Of a DNA stretch of 64,000 bases, positions 1 to 8,815 are shown one piece after another (positions within the stretch are counted from its first letter, which is position 1; every line of letters begins with the position of its first letter). Location of the stretch: contig NZ_LT622357.1 in NCBI RefSeq assembly GCF_900098925.1, positions 325,473 to 389,472 of the forward strand. Reading direction: 5' to 3'. The stretch comes from Bacillus massiliglaciei (GTDB lineage: Bacteria > Bacillota > Bacilli > Bacillales > DSM-1321). The position numbers and the translations under genes were made by a program. The notes below the pieces were generated by a model, which had not been told where the DNA came from, did no database searches, and was given only the letters and a program-made list of their open reading frames with translations.

Positions 1-453
1 ATTTTTGCTTACATAGGCCTCTTCAATCTCAGCAGCACTGAATCCCAGCATCTTTCCAAGTCTGAGGTATTCGCCAAACACCGCCTGGTAGTCTCCGCTG
101 CTTTTGCTTTCCCGGAGTTTCACGATCGAGTGGAATACCTGCAGAAACTGCTCAGTCTGACTCCGCACTTCCATTGAAAAGACGGAAGGAACTTCAGGCT
201 GAAGCCCGAGTTCAAGACCGATAGATAAAATGAAATGAATGCCGTCCACATATTCAGCCGCAATGATTTCCTTTTCTGACGGCCCCTTCTGACTCCAAAA
301 CTTGAAACAGCGCGTTTCATTCGCCAGTTCGCCTACTTCCGTTAACAAGGCGAGGATTTTGCGGTCCAGAAGATCTTCTTCCCCCAGCCCGTGCTTGGTT
401 TCGATATGCCGGTCAAGCGCCTTTTGCATTTCCATTAATTTTGCTACATTCAC
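1..453 (-). CDS. dUTPase, dimeric MazG-like type (partial)
   Basis: The reading frame is open for 151 codons from a GTG start and runs off the window edge, so the C-terminus is missing. The start is set by an AGGGAT ribosome binding site just upstream. The sequence resembles the all-alpha dimeric dUTP diphosphatases (dUTPase_2), which hydrolyse dUTP to dUMP and pyrophosphate. The family's acidic Mg2+ motifs are visible as EVGELANE (residues 39-46) and EYVDGIHF (67-74), followed by the hydrophobic helix typical of the fold. Family assignment rests on motif recognition. The GTG start means ATG-only gene callers would miss it. Confidence 0.8.
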   Translation of the reverse strand, partial: MNVAKLMEMQKALDRHIETKHGLGEEDLLDRKILALLTEVGELANETRCFKFWSQKGPSEKEIIAAEYVDGIHFILSIGLELGLQPEVPSVFSMEVRSQTEQFLQVFHSIVKLRESKSSGDYQAVFGEYLRLGKMLGFSAAEIEEAYVSKN

Positions 454-571
454 TTTTATCCCTGCTTTCTTAATTCCTGATAAAAAAATTATATCAACAA
501 GTGAAACTTTTAGGAAATTAGAACGTACTTGAACGTTATAACTATTTCCATGAAAGAGGGGACGGATTTCC

Positions 572-946
572 ATGGTATGGATTTTGCGACTGTTGATTAT
601 CGCTATTCTTGTGTTTCTTTTATATTCCGCCATTCGGTACGCAATGGACCCCAAACGGAAATTGAAACGGGCACATTCCCAAAGACATTTTTTTATCATG
701 GATGATTCCCGGGATGTCCGCAAAAACTTTGAACTTACATACAAAGGAATCTTATTTGAAGGGGAAAAATATACAGAAACGCTCCATCCCCCTTTTACGG
801 TTATTTCCATTTTCATTTGGCCTCAGGAAGAAATGGCCCCTTTACCATTAACGGCCGAGGACTTTTTAAAGATTGAGAGAGCGCTGCTGGAGATGTATCC
901 GGCTGCGGCCATTGACTGGAAGAATCCAAACCCGGAGAAAGTGTGA
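572..946 (+). CDS. ysdB: Sigma-W pathway protein YsdB
   Basis: This 124-residue protein begins with one transmembrane helix (about residues 3-21), followed by a basic stretch (DPKRKLKRAHSQRH) and a soluble domain. It matches YsdB of B. subtilis, which was linked to full sigma-W activation; its biochemical role is not known. The gene reads opposite to its neighbours, diverging from the dUTPase gene. An AGAGGGGACGG ribosome binding site precedes the ATG. Proximity to ysdA and the infC operon matches the B. subtilis layout. Confidence 0.85.
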   Translation: MVWILRLLIIAILVFLLYSAIRYAMDPKRKLKRAHSQRHFFIMDDSRDVRKNFELTYKGILFEGEKYTETLHPPFTVISIFIWPQEEMAPLPLTAEDFLKIERALLEMYPAAAIDWKNPNPEKV

Positions 947-971
947 GGGAAGAACTGAACTAATTATGGAA

Positions 972-1017
972 AAAGCGCTAAGAGAAAAGCTTGGAAATCC
1001 CGCTTTCTTAGCGCTTT
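972..1017 (-). terminator. Intrinsic terminator between ysdB and the TVP38 gene
   Basis: An inverted repeat pairs AAAGCGCTAAGA with TCTTAGCGCTTT. On the minus strand it is followed by a run of five T, so it mainly ends the minus-strand TVP38 transcript. It may also stop ysdB from the other side. Confidence 0.75.
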
Positions 1018-1041
1018 ATCGTACTATATGAAACTTCTCTT

Positions 1042-1623
1042 TTATGAACGTCCTTTGTCCTTGAAACGAAAGAAACGTTTCCACTGAAAGACTTCTTGTT
1101 TTTCTCTCATAAAAAAGACTGCCAGCATTAAAGAAATTAAGATAATGATAATCGCAGTCTGACTAAGGTCGGAAAGATAGTGGCCAAAAACCGTATAAAT
1201 GAAGGCGAGAAGGATATTAGATAGAAAGGAAGCATACGTATATGCCTTTACATTTTTTTTTAATTCCAAAATACATAGATTCAGAAGATGGAAATGGATG
1301 AAAGGAATCAATCTCAATATGGAGATCTGCCAAAGATTTAACATACGTTCTCCAAAAAACTTTTTCTTTAAAAGCAGCAGCTTTTCCTTGGTTTTTGGCA
1401 GTTTGCTTGCGATGGCATAGAACATCAGGCTGGATATAGTAAGCCCTAATAGAGAATAAATCGTTCCCGGAACCGCTCCGAATAATACGCCTCCTGCAAT
1501 ACAGACAACGGCCACCGGAATAAAAATAAACTGCCTCAAAATATGAAACGAAATAAAAATCAGCGGAGAATAGATACTGTCATTATGGAGAAAGCTCATT
1601 ACAACTGTCAGTTTTTCATTCAT
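1042..1623 (-). CDS. TVP38/TMEM64 family membrane protein
   Basis: The product is 193 residues with about five hydrophobic segments. The central part, with GGVLFGAVPGTIYSLLG, is the VTT-type motif of the TVP38/TMEM64 (SNARE-associated/DedA-like) family. Some members are implicated in lipid scrambling or membrane homeostasis, but no substrate can be read from the sequence. The start at 1623 follows an AGGAGGG site by 5 bases; an upstream ATG at 1641 lies before that site and is less likely. B. subtilis ytxB is a related family member near thrS, but orthology is not certain. Confidence 0.8.
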   Translation of the reverse strand: MNEKLTVVMSFLHNDSIYSPLIFISFHILRQFIFIPVAVVCIAGGVLFGAVPGTIYSLLGLTISSLMFYAIASKLPKTKEKLLLLKKKFFGERMLNLWQISILRLIPFIHFHLLNLCILELKKNVKAYTYASFLSNILLAFIYTVFGHYLSDLSQTAIIIILISLMLAVFFMREKQEVFQWKRFFRFKDKGRS

Positions 1624-1690
1624 ATAACCCTCCTGTGACAATCCTGCTGCTTCCTTAAAAGATATACAGCCAATCGGCTCCTTATGACTG

Positions 1691-1960
1691 CTAAACAGAC
1701 GGAAAAAAACAGAAAGCCAATAAAGCAGCCTCTATAATAGCAAGTGCCGGGAATCCCCATTTAAATGATACGTGCTTTGTTTTATGCCGGAATTGCTTCA
1801 TGCCCGCATATCCGCCAATGGCGCCTCCAAGCACAGCTAATGTCCATAACGTCTTTTCACTGATTCGGTACTGTCCGTTTCTGGCTCTTTTTTTATCAAT
1901 TCCCATTGCAGCAAAGGCAGCAGCATTCATAATAACAGCATATAGCAAAATGAATTTCAT
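1691..1960 (-). CDS. ysdA: DUF1294 membrane protein YsdA
   Basis: This 89-residue protein has the DUF1294 pattern: an N-terminal helix, the cytoplasmic KKRARNGQYRISE segment, GGAIGGYAGMKQFRHKTKH, and a C-terminal membrane helix. Function is unknown. The start at 1960 follows a GGGGGGAACC ribosome binding site; an ATG at 2020 would overlap the rplT stop and terminator. It sits directly downstream of rplT, as in B. subtilis, and is probably expressed by read-through of the terminator between them. Confidence 0.87.
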   Translation of the reverse strand: MKFILLYAVIMNAAAFAAMGIDKKRARNGQYRISEKTLWTLAVLGGAIGGYAGMKQFRHKTKHVSFKWGFPALAIIEAALLAFCFFPSV

Positions 1961-1975
1961 GGTTCCCCCCCAATT

Positions 1976-2007
1976 AAAAAGCCATCCCCTTTTACAAAGG
2001 AATGGCT
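1976..2007 (-). terminator. Intrinsic terminator after rplT
   Basis: A hairpin (AGCCATTCC pairing with GGGGATGGCT) is followed by TTTTTAATT on the minus strand, 13 bases past the rplT stop codon. It should end most infC-rpmI-rplT transcripts and limit expression of ysdA, whose ribosome binding site begins just beyond it. Confidence 0.85.
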
Positions 2008-2019
2008 GTAAATCTGTCA

Positions 2020-2391
<372 letters not shown>

Positions 2392-2415
2392 CTATTTAAA
2401 TCGATAAATCGATCC

Positions 2416-2616
2416 TTACTTAATATTGTCTAACATGTGGCGAATGCGTTTGAAATCACCAGTGCTGACTAGGCCAGCTTTACGAAGTTTACGCTTCGCT
2501 TTAGTTGTTTTATTAGCGAACAAGTGGCTTCTGTAAGCATGTGAACGCTTAAGCTTGCCAGATCCAGTTTTTTTGAAACGTTTAGCGGATCCGCGGTGAG
2601 TTTTCATTTTAGGCAT
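2416..2616 (-). CDS. rpmI: 50S ribosomal protein L35
   Basis: This 66-residue, very basic protein starts [20 protein letters not shown], the L35 signature, and is of standard length. L35 is a small structural component of the 50S subunit. A GAGGAGGAA ribosome binding site precedes the ATG. It lies 22 bases after infC and 36 bases before rplT in one operon. Confidence 0.98.
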   Translation of the reverse strand: MPKMKTHRGSAKRFKKTGSGKLKRSHAYRSHLFANKTTKAKRKLRKAGLVSTGDFKRIRHMLDNIK

Positions 2617-2638
2617 AAGGTATTCCTCCTCATAACAA

Positions 2639-3154
2639 TTACTTTTCGTTTTTTGGTGCTAGCATTAAGAACATGCTGCGTCCATCCATTTTTGGATGTG
2701 TTTCAATCGTCGAAACTTCTTTGCACTCTTCAGCAAAACGGACCAATACACGCTGTCCGATTTCTTTATGTGTGATCGCACGTCCTTTAAAACGGATAGA
2801 AGCTTTCACTTTATCGCCTTTTTCAAGGAACTTGATTGCGTTGCGAAGTTTTGTGTTGAAATCATGCTCATCAATAGTTGGGCTCAGACGAACTTCTTTA
2901 AGACTTACTACTTTTTGATTCTTGCGGGCTTCTTTATCTTTCTTTTGCTGCTCGAAGCGGTGTTTTCCGTAGTCCATGATACGGGCTACCGGAGGCTTTG
3001 CATTTGCAGCAACTAAAACTAAATCAAGATTTACACGAGCGGCAATCTCCAGCGCCTCGAATTTCGTTTTAATTCCAAGCTGTTCTCCATTTTGGTCAAT
3101 GAGACGAACCTCGCGGGCACGGATACCTTCGTTTACCATCGCGTCTTTACTAAT
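2639..3154 (-). CDS. infC: Translation initiation factor IF-3 (ATT start)
   Basis: The 171-residue product carries both IF-3 domains: the N-domain with [20 protein letters not shown] and the C-domain with [14 protein letters not shown] and [15 protein letters not shown]-3 binds the 30S subunit and enforces correct start codon selection. The start is ATT at 3154, 6-7 bases after a GGAGGTGGC ribosome binding site, giving [10 protein letters not shown]. No better start fits this site, and the frame extends upstream only through leader sequence. A non-canonical start that IF-3 discriminates against is the known autoregulatory feature of infC. An internal ATG six codons in is the only alternative. 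Confidence 0.95.
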   Translation of the reverse strand: MSKDAMVNEGIRAREVRLIDQNGEQLGIKTKFEALEIAARVNLDLVLVAANAKPPVARIMDYGKHRFEQQKKDKEARKNQKVVSLKEVRLSPTIDEHDFNTKLRNAIKFLEKGDKVKASIRFKGRAITHKEIGQRVLVRFAEECKEVSTIETHPKMDGRSMFLMLAPKNEK

Positions 3155-3403
3155 AGTTAGCCACCTCCAAAGATATTTAGCGAATACGAACGTTTGGGAT
3201 GTCTTAGCAACGCTCACCACTCGCCATGATTTGTGTTTGCACATTTTTTAATCAATAAAAAAGTGTGGATGTTATAACACCCACACTGATAGACTAATTC
3301 AGAAACAATCCATTAATCAAATCATGACCTGTCAACTGCTTAGAGCGTCAATCAGGTGAGAAGCGGGTGCTCCTTCTTTCCTCAAACACGTATTCAATTT
3401 ACC
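3155..3403 (-). promoter_or_regulatory. infC leader with L20-type attenuator
   Basis: About 250 bases of untranslated leader separate the promoter from infC. Within it lies a complete intrinsic terminator (3255-3287). In B. subtilis the equivalent leader is bound by L20, which favours a terminator and lowers expression of infC-rpmI-rplT. The same arrangement is visible here; L20 binding is inferred from position and family knowledge. Confidence 0.75.
3255..3287 (-). terminator. Attenuator terminator in the infC leader
   Basis: The arms AGTGTGG and CCACACT enclose a self-complementary GTGTTATAACA region and are followed on the minus strand by a run of six or more T. It precedes the infC start by about 100 bases, so it acts within the leader and not at a gene end. 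Confidence 0.85.
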
Positions 3404-3409
3404 TTTAGA

Positions 3410-3439
3410 AATATAACACACTCTTAAATGATTTGTCAA
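3410..3439 (-). promoter_or_regulatory. Sigma-A-type promoter of the infC operon
   Basis: On the minus strand a perfect TTGACA (3434-3439) and TATATT (3410-3415) are separated by 18 bases. Transcription would begin near 3403 and make the long attenuated leader. Confidence 0.7.
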
Positions 3440-3568
3440 ATAAGTAGTTTCACGTAACTTTAACAACAGAATTTATCTTATCAAATTTTTTTTAGTTTGA
3501 CAATAGCGATTCCTAAAATTCTTCCCGTGTCTATAAAAGCTTCGCCTGACAAAGCTGGTTATGATACG

Positions 3569-3619
3569 GCCCCGCCAAAGAAGAGTGAATGCTTTTTGGC
3601 ACCATTCTTTGGCGGGGCC
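3569..3619. other. Perfect 15-bp inverted repeat, terminator-like
   Basis: GGCCCCGCCAAAGAA is repeated as its exact reverse complement 21 bases later. On the plus strand it is followed by GTTTATTTT; on the minus strand there is no T-run. It lies downstream of the 56-residue minus-strand gene and upstream of the infC promoter. It may insulate infC from read-through. Its G+C content is higher than its surroundings. Confidence 0.55.
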
Positions 3620-3683
3620 GTTTATTTTACACGATACTCGAATGGCTTCATGCGGTTCTTTCCGTTCCTGCCGCAACAGGCTG

Positions 3684-3854
3684 TTATGCTTCTTCATTCT
3701 CTTTTCGCTTCTTTTCAATGCTGTCCCAGGTAAAGAAGGCAATCCAGAACAAAAGGACAGGAATGATGGCAAACTGACGATATCCATCGAGCATAAGCAA
3801 AATAAGAATGGCTAAAAATGTCGGGATAAATAAAAATACGAATTTCTCTTTCAC
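3684..3854 (-). CDS. Small two-helix membrane protein (56 residues)
   Basis: A GTG start, 6 bases after a strong AAGGAGGGGAA site, opens a 56-residue frame ending in TAA. The protein has two hydrophobic segments (about residues 5-21 and 28-43) joined by DGYRQ, then a charged tail (IEKKRKENEEA). That tail and the strong ribosome binding site argue for a real gene. It follows the thrS terminator and precedes the infC promoter, so it is probably a separate transcript. I do not recognise the family. Confidence 0.7.
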   Translation of the reverse strand: MKEKFVFLFIPTFLAILILLMLDGYRQFAIIPVLLFWIAFFTWDSIEKKRKENEEA

Positions 3855-3904
3855 CGATGTTCCCCTCCTTACAGCGATACTTGTTGTTTTATCTTATACT
3901 ATCT

Positions 3905-3936
3905 AAAAAGGAAGGCGCAAGAAATTGCGCCTTCCC
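3905..3936 (-). terminator. Intrinsic terminator of thrS
   Basis: GGAAGGCGCAA pairs with TTGCGCCTTCC, followed by TTTTT on the minus strand, 10 bases past the thrS stop codon. Confidence 0.9.
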
Positions 3937-3946
3937 CCTGAATGGG

Positions 3947-5878
3947 TTATCTGTTCACTTCAGCTTTGATCGCTTCTGCAAATTGCTCAAATGGCATTGT
4001 TTCGGATTTTTGTTCGCCGTATTTACGGACATTCACGGAGCCTTCCTGCACTTCATTATCCCCTACAACGAGCATATAAGGAATTTTTTGCATTTGAGCT
4101 TCCCTGATTTTATAGCCGATTTTTTCATCACGGACATCAAGGTCGGCTCTCAAGCCTGCCTGCTGCAATTTCTCCTGAACTTCTTTTGCATACTCCAAAT
4201 GGACATTTGGCGATACTGGGATCACTTGAACCTGAACCGGTGCGAGCCAAGTTGGGAATGCCCCTTTATACTCTTCAATCAAGTATGCAACAAACCGTTC
4301 CATTGTGGACACGACGCCGCGGTGGATAACGACCGGACGGTGCGGTTTGCCGTCTTCTCCGACATAATTGAGATCAAAACGTTCCGGAAGCAAGAAATCA
4401 AGCTGGACAGTGGAAAGAGTCTCCTCTTTGCCAATCGCTGTTTTTGTCTGAACATCCAGCTTCGGACCGTAGAAAGCAGCTTCTCCTTCTGCTTCAAAAT
4501 AATCAAGCCCAAGCTCGTCCATCGCGCCTTTCAGCATGCTTTGCGCTTTTTCCCACATTGCATCATCATCGAAATATTTTTCCTTATCCGCAGGGTCACG
4601 GTAAGAAAGACGGAAGGAATAATCCTTGATATCAAAGTCTTTATATACTTCAAGAATCAAATTCACAACACGCTTGAATTCTTCTTGAATCTGATCCGGA
4701 CGGACAAAAATGTGAGCATCGTTTAACGTCATGCCGCGGACGCGCTGCAGGCCGGAAAGTGCTCCTGACATTTCATAACGGTGCATTGTTCCAAGCTCAG
4801 CAATGCGGATCGGCAGTTCACGGTAGCTGTGAATGCCATTTTTATAAATCATCATATGATGCGGGCAGTTCATAGGACGGAGGACAAGCTGCTCATTATC
4901 CATATCCATTACCGGGAACATGTCTTCTTGGTAATGATCCCAGTGTCCGGATGTTTTATATAGATCCACACTGCCCATGACCGGTGTATAAACGTGATCA
5001 TATCCCAGACGTTCTTCCTTATCGACAATGTAGCGTTCAATTGTACGGCGGATTGTTGCCCCTTTTGGAAGCCACATTGGAAGTCCCTGACCTACTTTTT
5101 GGGAGGTCATGAATAAATCAAGCTCTTTCCCGATTTTGCGATGATCTCTTTCTTTTGCTTCTTCAAGCAGACGAAGATGCTCTTTTAAGTCTTCTTTTTT
5201 AAAGAAGGCTGTGCCGTAGATACGCTGCAGCATCTTATTGTTGCTGTCCCCGCGCCAATAGGCACCGGCAATGCTCATCAGCTTGAACTCCTTGATTTTC
5301 CCTGTAGACGGAACATGTACGCCTCGGCAAAGGTCAAAGAATTCTCCTTGTTCATAAATTGTTACCTGCTGGTCAGAAGGAATCGCCTCAATCAGCTCCA
5401 GCTTGTAGTTATCACCGATTTCTTCAAAACGGGAAACCGCTTCGTCACGGCTGACTTCGACACGCTTCACTTCCAAGTTTTCATTCACGATTTTCTTCAT
5501 TTCTTTTTCAATTAACGGCAAATCTTCGGGTGTCAGGGACTCTTCCAAATCGATATCATAATAGAATCCGCCTTCGATTACCGGACCGACGCCAAATTTC
5601 GCATTTTTGTACAGGCGTTTAATCGCCTGTGCCATCAGGTGGGCTGTACTGTGGCGAAGGACTTCCAATGCCTCCTCAGCATCCTGTGTCACTATTTCGA
5701 TGGAGCCGTCTTCCAAAATCGGACGCTTCAGGTCATACAGCTCCCCATTGAACTTCCCTACGATTGCTTTCTTCTTTAATCCAGGACTGATTGAAAAAGC
5801 AATTTCTTCTGTTGTAATGCCTTTATCGAACTCCTTCACCGAACCATCCGGAAAAGAGATTTTCAATAATTCTGCCAT
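3947..5878 (-). CDS. thrS: Threonine--tRNA ligase
   Basis: The 643-residue protein is full length for class II threonyl-tRNA synthetase. Domains run in order: TGS (about 1-62), editing domain (about 65-240, with [10 protein letters not shown] and [10 protein letters not shown]), class II catalytic core (about 245-535, with the zinc-binding CPHHM and [14 protein letters not shown] motifs), and C-terminal anticodon-binding domain. It charges tRNA-Thr and edits mis-charged serine. ATG follows an AAAGGAGTG site. A T-box leader lies directly upstream, so expression should respond to uncharged tRNA-Thr. Confidence 0.98.
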   Translation of the reverse strand: MAELLKISFPDGSVKEFDKGITTEEIAFSISPGLKKKAIVGKFNGELYDLKRPILEDGSIEIVTQDAEEALEVLRHSTAHLMAQAIKRLYKNAKFGVGPVIEGGFYYDIDLEESLTPEDLPLIEKEMKKIVNENLEVKRVEVSRDEAVSRFEEIGDNYKLELIEAIPSDQQVTIYEQGEFFDLCRGVHVPSTGKIKEFKLMSIAGAYWRGDSNNKMLQRIYGTAFFKKEDLKEHLRLLEEAKERDHRKIGKELDLFMTSQKVGQGLPMWLPKGATIRRTIERYIVDKEERLGYDHVYTPVMGSVDLYKTSGHWDHYQEDMFPVMDMDNEQLVLRPMNCPHHMMIYKNGIHSYRELPIRIAELGTMHRYEMSGALSGLQRVRGMTLNDAHIFVRPDQIQEEFKRVVNLILEVYKDFDIKDYSFRLSYRDPADKEKYFDDDAMWEKAQSMLKGAMDELGLDYFEAEGEAAFYGPKLDVQTKTAIGKEETLSTVQLDFLLPERFDLNYVGEDGKPHRPVVIHRGVVSTMERFVAYLIEEYKGAFPTWLAPVQVQVIPVSPNVHLEYAKEVQEKLQQAGLRADLDVRDEKIGYKIREAQMQKIPYMLVVGDNEVQEGSVNVRKYGEQKSETMPFEQFAEAIKAEVNR

Positions 5879-5916
5879 ACTGCAACACTCCTTTTTTTGT
5901 TTAAAAAACCATAAGA

Positions 5917-6190
5917 ATGCAAAAAAGCCCGCCCCTGTATAAAAACAGGGACGAGCTTTGTTAACAAATTCATTACCCGCGGTTCCACCCTCGTTTCATT
6001 TCGCCTCTTGGCAAAATGACACTCGAAACTGGTAACGGCAGCTCCCGTCAGCCCATAGTCGCATGAATGCTTTCCGAGCCGAAGTTTAAAGGCGGTAAGT
6101 GTTCTGGCCGAATGGGAAGCTTACAGCCGGCGGCTTTCCCTCTCTTACAAACGGTTGACAGAATACCCATGTCCTTATCATCACTTATGA
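5917..6190 (-). promoter_or_regulatory. T-box riboswitch, threonine type, upstream of thrS
   Basis: On the minus strand the conserved T-box core AGGGTGGAACCGCGGGTAA ends near 5974 and is followed by a terminator hairpin (CCCTGTTTTTATACAGGG plus a T-run) just before thrS. The upstream 200 bases contain the stem I and AG-rich elements expected of the class. An ACC triplet at 6094-6096, a threonine codon, is a plausible specifier but was not confirmed by folding. Uncharged tRNA-Thr would stabilise the antiterminator and allow thrS transcription. Confidence 0.92.
5919..5957 (-). terminator. T-box-controlled terminator of thrS
   Basis: AAAGCTCGTCCCTGT pairs with ACAGGGGCGGGCTTT around a small loop, followed by T residues on the minus strand. 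It overlaps the T-box element and is the conditional terminator of the riboswitch. Confidence 0.9.
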
Positions 6191-6250
6191 TCTATATTTA
6201 ACTAGTATGTAGGAAATTATAGTTTGTTATACAGGGAAAAGCAAGTGATT

Positions 6251-7108
6251 TTATATGGAATCGTCCTTTTCCCCATTTTTCGGATGAAAGGCCGCGAGCG
6301 GAAGCATGACCGTACGCTCTTCAAAAATCCGGCCGATCGTCTGAACAAGACCGTCTTCCGGTTCATCACAATACATATATAACCGGTCCGGGGCAATGGA
6401 GAGCAGCGGGGCTAATGTCAGTGAGTCTATATAAATAGAATTTCCAATAAGCAGTCTCCGGTCTAAAAAGGAAGCCATCTCTTTGCGGTCTATTTCCTTG
6501 AATTCACGGTCATAGAACCTATATCCTTCGCTGCATACAAGGTGGAGAGTTTCCATTTTCGGCATGCGGCTGAACAATTCGTCTCTCAAGGCTGCAATAA
6601 AGCTCTGATAATCATGCTCCAGCTTATACTCATCAATGGCACGTGCAGCATAGGGCTCCATTTTTTCCTGCAGCGATTTAAGCCGGAATTTCATAAAGGA
6701 TGAAAAGGAAAAAGAAACATTATCACCGGCTATTTCAGCAAGCCCCTCCCTGATTTGATTTCGTTCATGACGAAAAGAAGGAAACTTTCCTTTCGCCCTA
6801 TCTTCGTCCATAATGACCCCGGCCATATCCAGAATGGAGTTAATCTCCTCATTTTCCTGATAAAAATATTTCTGGATAATGATTTGCTCAATGATCGCAA
6901 ACAGCTTGTGTTTGAGCAAAAAGGTATGAAAAGTGTCCGTTAATAGATCCAGCCATAAAGGCTGTTCATTTTTTTCTATTTTTACAAGCAGGCTGCTGCC
7001 TGAGTCAAACCGAACATTCACGCTTCGTTCTGCTCCTTCCTGAAGACCTATCATATAGCGCATGAAAGCCAAGGCTTCTGCGTTGGTCTCGAACAAAATG
7101 TGGACCAT
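6251..7108 (-). CDS. ytxC: Sporulation-related protein YtxC
   Basis: The 285-residue product matches YtxC-like proteins, found next to thrS and dnaI in spore-forming Bacillaceae. Function is unknown; it is annotated as a putative sporulation protein from family context. The chosen ATG at 7108 lies 6 bases after AGGGGAG and gives MVHILFETNAEALAF; the frame continues 33 codons upstream without a better site. No signal peptide or membrane segment is evident. Confidence 0.8.
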   Translation of the reverse strand: MVHILFETNAEALAFMRYMIGLQEGAERSVNVRFDSGSSLLVKIEKNEQPLWLDLLTDTFHTFLLKHKLFAIIEQIIIQKYFYQENEEINSILDMAGVIMDEDRAKGKFPSFRHERNQIREGLAEIAGDNVSFSFSSFMKFRLKSLQEKMEPYAARAIDEYKLEHDYQSFIAALRDELFSRMPKMETLHLVCSEGYRFYDREFKEIDRKEMASFLDRRLLIGNSIYIDSLTLAPLLSIAPDRLYMYCDEPEDGLVQTIGRIFEERTVMLPLAAFHPKNGEKDDSI

Positions 7109-7503
7109 GTCATCTCCCCTATCATATCCGTCCATTTTATCGGAAATCACAGGCAGTACAATTCCCACTTCAAGACTGGGAGGAATCAAAGAAGACAGTG
7201 GAATCACCTGCCTATAAAAATCCTGTTGGATCGATCAGATTTATGTGACGGCTGCTTCACTTTATTCTTAAATATATGGACAAACCGACAGTTTAGAAGC
7301 AAAACATAGAAAGAAAAGAAGGATCCTTCTGGACATCTAAATGGTGAATGATTGGAGTGAAGGGCCGGCTTTGAAGGAAAGGCTGAAATCCATGCCACAT
7401 TGGCAAACAAATAGAAGTATGTAAATGGCGCAGGTTAATTCCCGCTCCCGGGTGGACGGGCGCTTTCATTTAACAAAAGGATACATTTTGCCGGGGACAA
7501 ACC

Positions 7504-7685
7504 ATGATGAAGAGAAACCAATCAAATGAAAGATCCCAATTAGAACTGCTGACGATTGATCAATTAGTTTCGGAGAATCCTGCAGTACGCAAGCAAGAAA
7601 CAGCCATTGATTTTTCTTTTATCTATCCCTTGTCTGAAAACCTATAACCAGGGACGTTCGCCCAAGTACCGATTACTTGATATAA
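7504..7685 (+). pseudogene. IS1182-family transposase relic (N-terminal fragment)
   Basis: An ATG at 7504 opens 47 codons with the N-terminus typical of IS1182-family transposases (LELLTIDQLVSENPAVRK, then AIDFSFIYPL). A stop at 7645 and shifted frames beyond it leave only DVRPSTDYLI-like remains. The rest of the transposase is gone. The surrounding 7109-7824 stretch holds no other gene I can support. A second relic of the same family lies at 25140-25660. Confidence 0.75.
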
Positions 7686-7770
7686 GAGCTCGAAGAATAT
7701 ATACCAAGCAAACAGCTAACTTTTGGAGGTCACATCAATCAGCGATAGGAGGTTTCGCCGTCCCTCGAAA

Positions 7771-7861
7771 AGCAAGTGCCCGAAGCGAAATTCAATAAGT
7801 ATCAACCGCTATTCGATCCAAAAATGACAAAAGACACTGAGAGCGTTCCTCTCAATGCCTT
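7771..7861. repeat. Dispersed repeat copy 1 (paired with 59091-59178)
   Basis: The stretch from AAGTGCCCGAAGCGAAATTC through CAAAATGACAAAAGACAC and CCTCTCAATGCCTT is recognisably repeated at 59091-59178. The 3' part is a hairpin terminator. In both places the repeat lies downstream of a minus-strand gene (dnaI here, rarD there). This copy lies close to the IS1182 relic. Confidence 0.65.
7826..7861 (-). terminator. Terminator of the dnaB-dnaI unit
   Basis: On the minus strand GGCATTGAGAG pairs with CTCTCAGTGTC over 11 positions (two G-U pairs), followed by TTTTGTCATTTTT. It lies 15 bases after the dnaI stop codon. Confidence 0.8.
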
Positions 7862-7876
7862 GTCGCCAATCTGTAT

Positions 7877-8815
7877 TTATTTCCGTCTGTTTTCTCCATG
7901 GAGACTAAGCGGTTCAGCAAGATAACGGATACGTTCCATCACCCTTGCCGCCTTCACTTCCTCTGTCTCTCCTCTTTGGGAAACCGATAAATGCTTCTCC
8001 AATCCGTCCATATCGAAATTTGAAGTAAAGAAAGTCGGAAGGTTTTCAAGCATCCGGAATTGCAGCACCGGACCCAGCACTTCATCACGCCCCCAGCTTG
8101 ACATCGATTCTGCTCCCATATCATCCAGCATCAATACAGGTGCATTCTTCACCATATCAATCTTTTGATTAACGGTGTTGTCCCCGATCGAACCTTTCAA
8201 TTCCCGCATGAAATCCGGCACATATACAATCAGGGATGATATCTTTCTTTCAGCCAGCTGATTGGCGATCGCCCCCAAGAAGTACGTTTTGCCCACACCG
8301 AACTTCCCGTGAATGAATAGCGCCTTCTGCCTTTTGCCCGGTTCATAGCCAAGAATAAAGGCCATTGCTTTCTCAACCGCCTCCATTCTGCTGTCGGACG
8401 GATCCGCACGGAAGAAGTCTTCAATCGATGCTTCCAAAATATCTTTTGGCACATACAGGCTGCGAATCAGCTTCTCCCGCTTGCGTTTTTCATCATCGGC
8501 CATTTTGCGCGGACATACTTCATAATGCAAATCGAGTGCCTGCCCCTGAATGACCAGCCGCGGATAATAGCCCTGCATCATATTAATGCAGCCATTCAAG
8601 CTTGGACAGTCTGCACATTTTTTACTTTGGGTAGTAAACTCATAAAGCTTGCCCATGCTTTTATCCACCATTTCTTTCGTAATGGCGGAGCTGTGTTCAT
8701 TAAGAAACTCACGGATTTCCTCATCTTGAAAAATTTCCTGCTTCAGCCGTTCATAGCGATTTTGGAAATCATGGTTATTATTCAGCTTATCCAGCGCGGA
8801 ATTAATCCTTTTCAT
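7877..8815 (-). CDS. dnaI: Primosomal protein DnaI (helicase loader)
   Basis: The 312-residue protein has the DnaI architecture. The N-terminal zinc region carries Cys67, Cys70, Cys76 and Cys101. The AAA+ domain has a Walker A motif GKFGVGKT (170-177) and Walker B VLMLDD (227-232). DnaI loads the replicative helicase with DnaB and DnaD. The ATG follows an AGGAGGTGACC site lying inside the end of dnaB. The two genes overlap by 14 bases, so they are translationally coupled. Confidence 0.97.
   Translation of the reverse strand: MKRINSALDKLNNNHDFQNRYERLKQEIFQDEEIREFLNEHSSAITKEMVDKSMGKLYEFTTQSKKCADCPSLNGCINMMQGYYPRLVIQGQALDLHYEVCPRKMADDEKRKREKLIRSLYVPKDILEASIEDFFRADPSDSRMEAVEKAMAFILGYEPGKRQKALFIHGKFGVGKTYFLGAIANQLAERKISSLIVYVPDFMRELKGSIGDNTVNQKIDMVKNAPVLMLDDMGAESMSSWGRDEVLGPVLQFRMLENLPTFFTSNFDMDGLEKHLSVSQRGETEEVKAARVMERIRYLAEPLSLHGENRRK

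Noticed and set aside
3857..4726. 289-codon open frame on the plus strand
   Set aside because: It lies entirely opposite thrS, has no ribosome binding site, and its composition is that of an antisense shadow.
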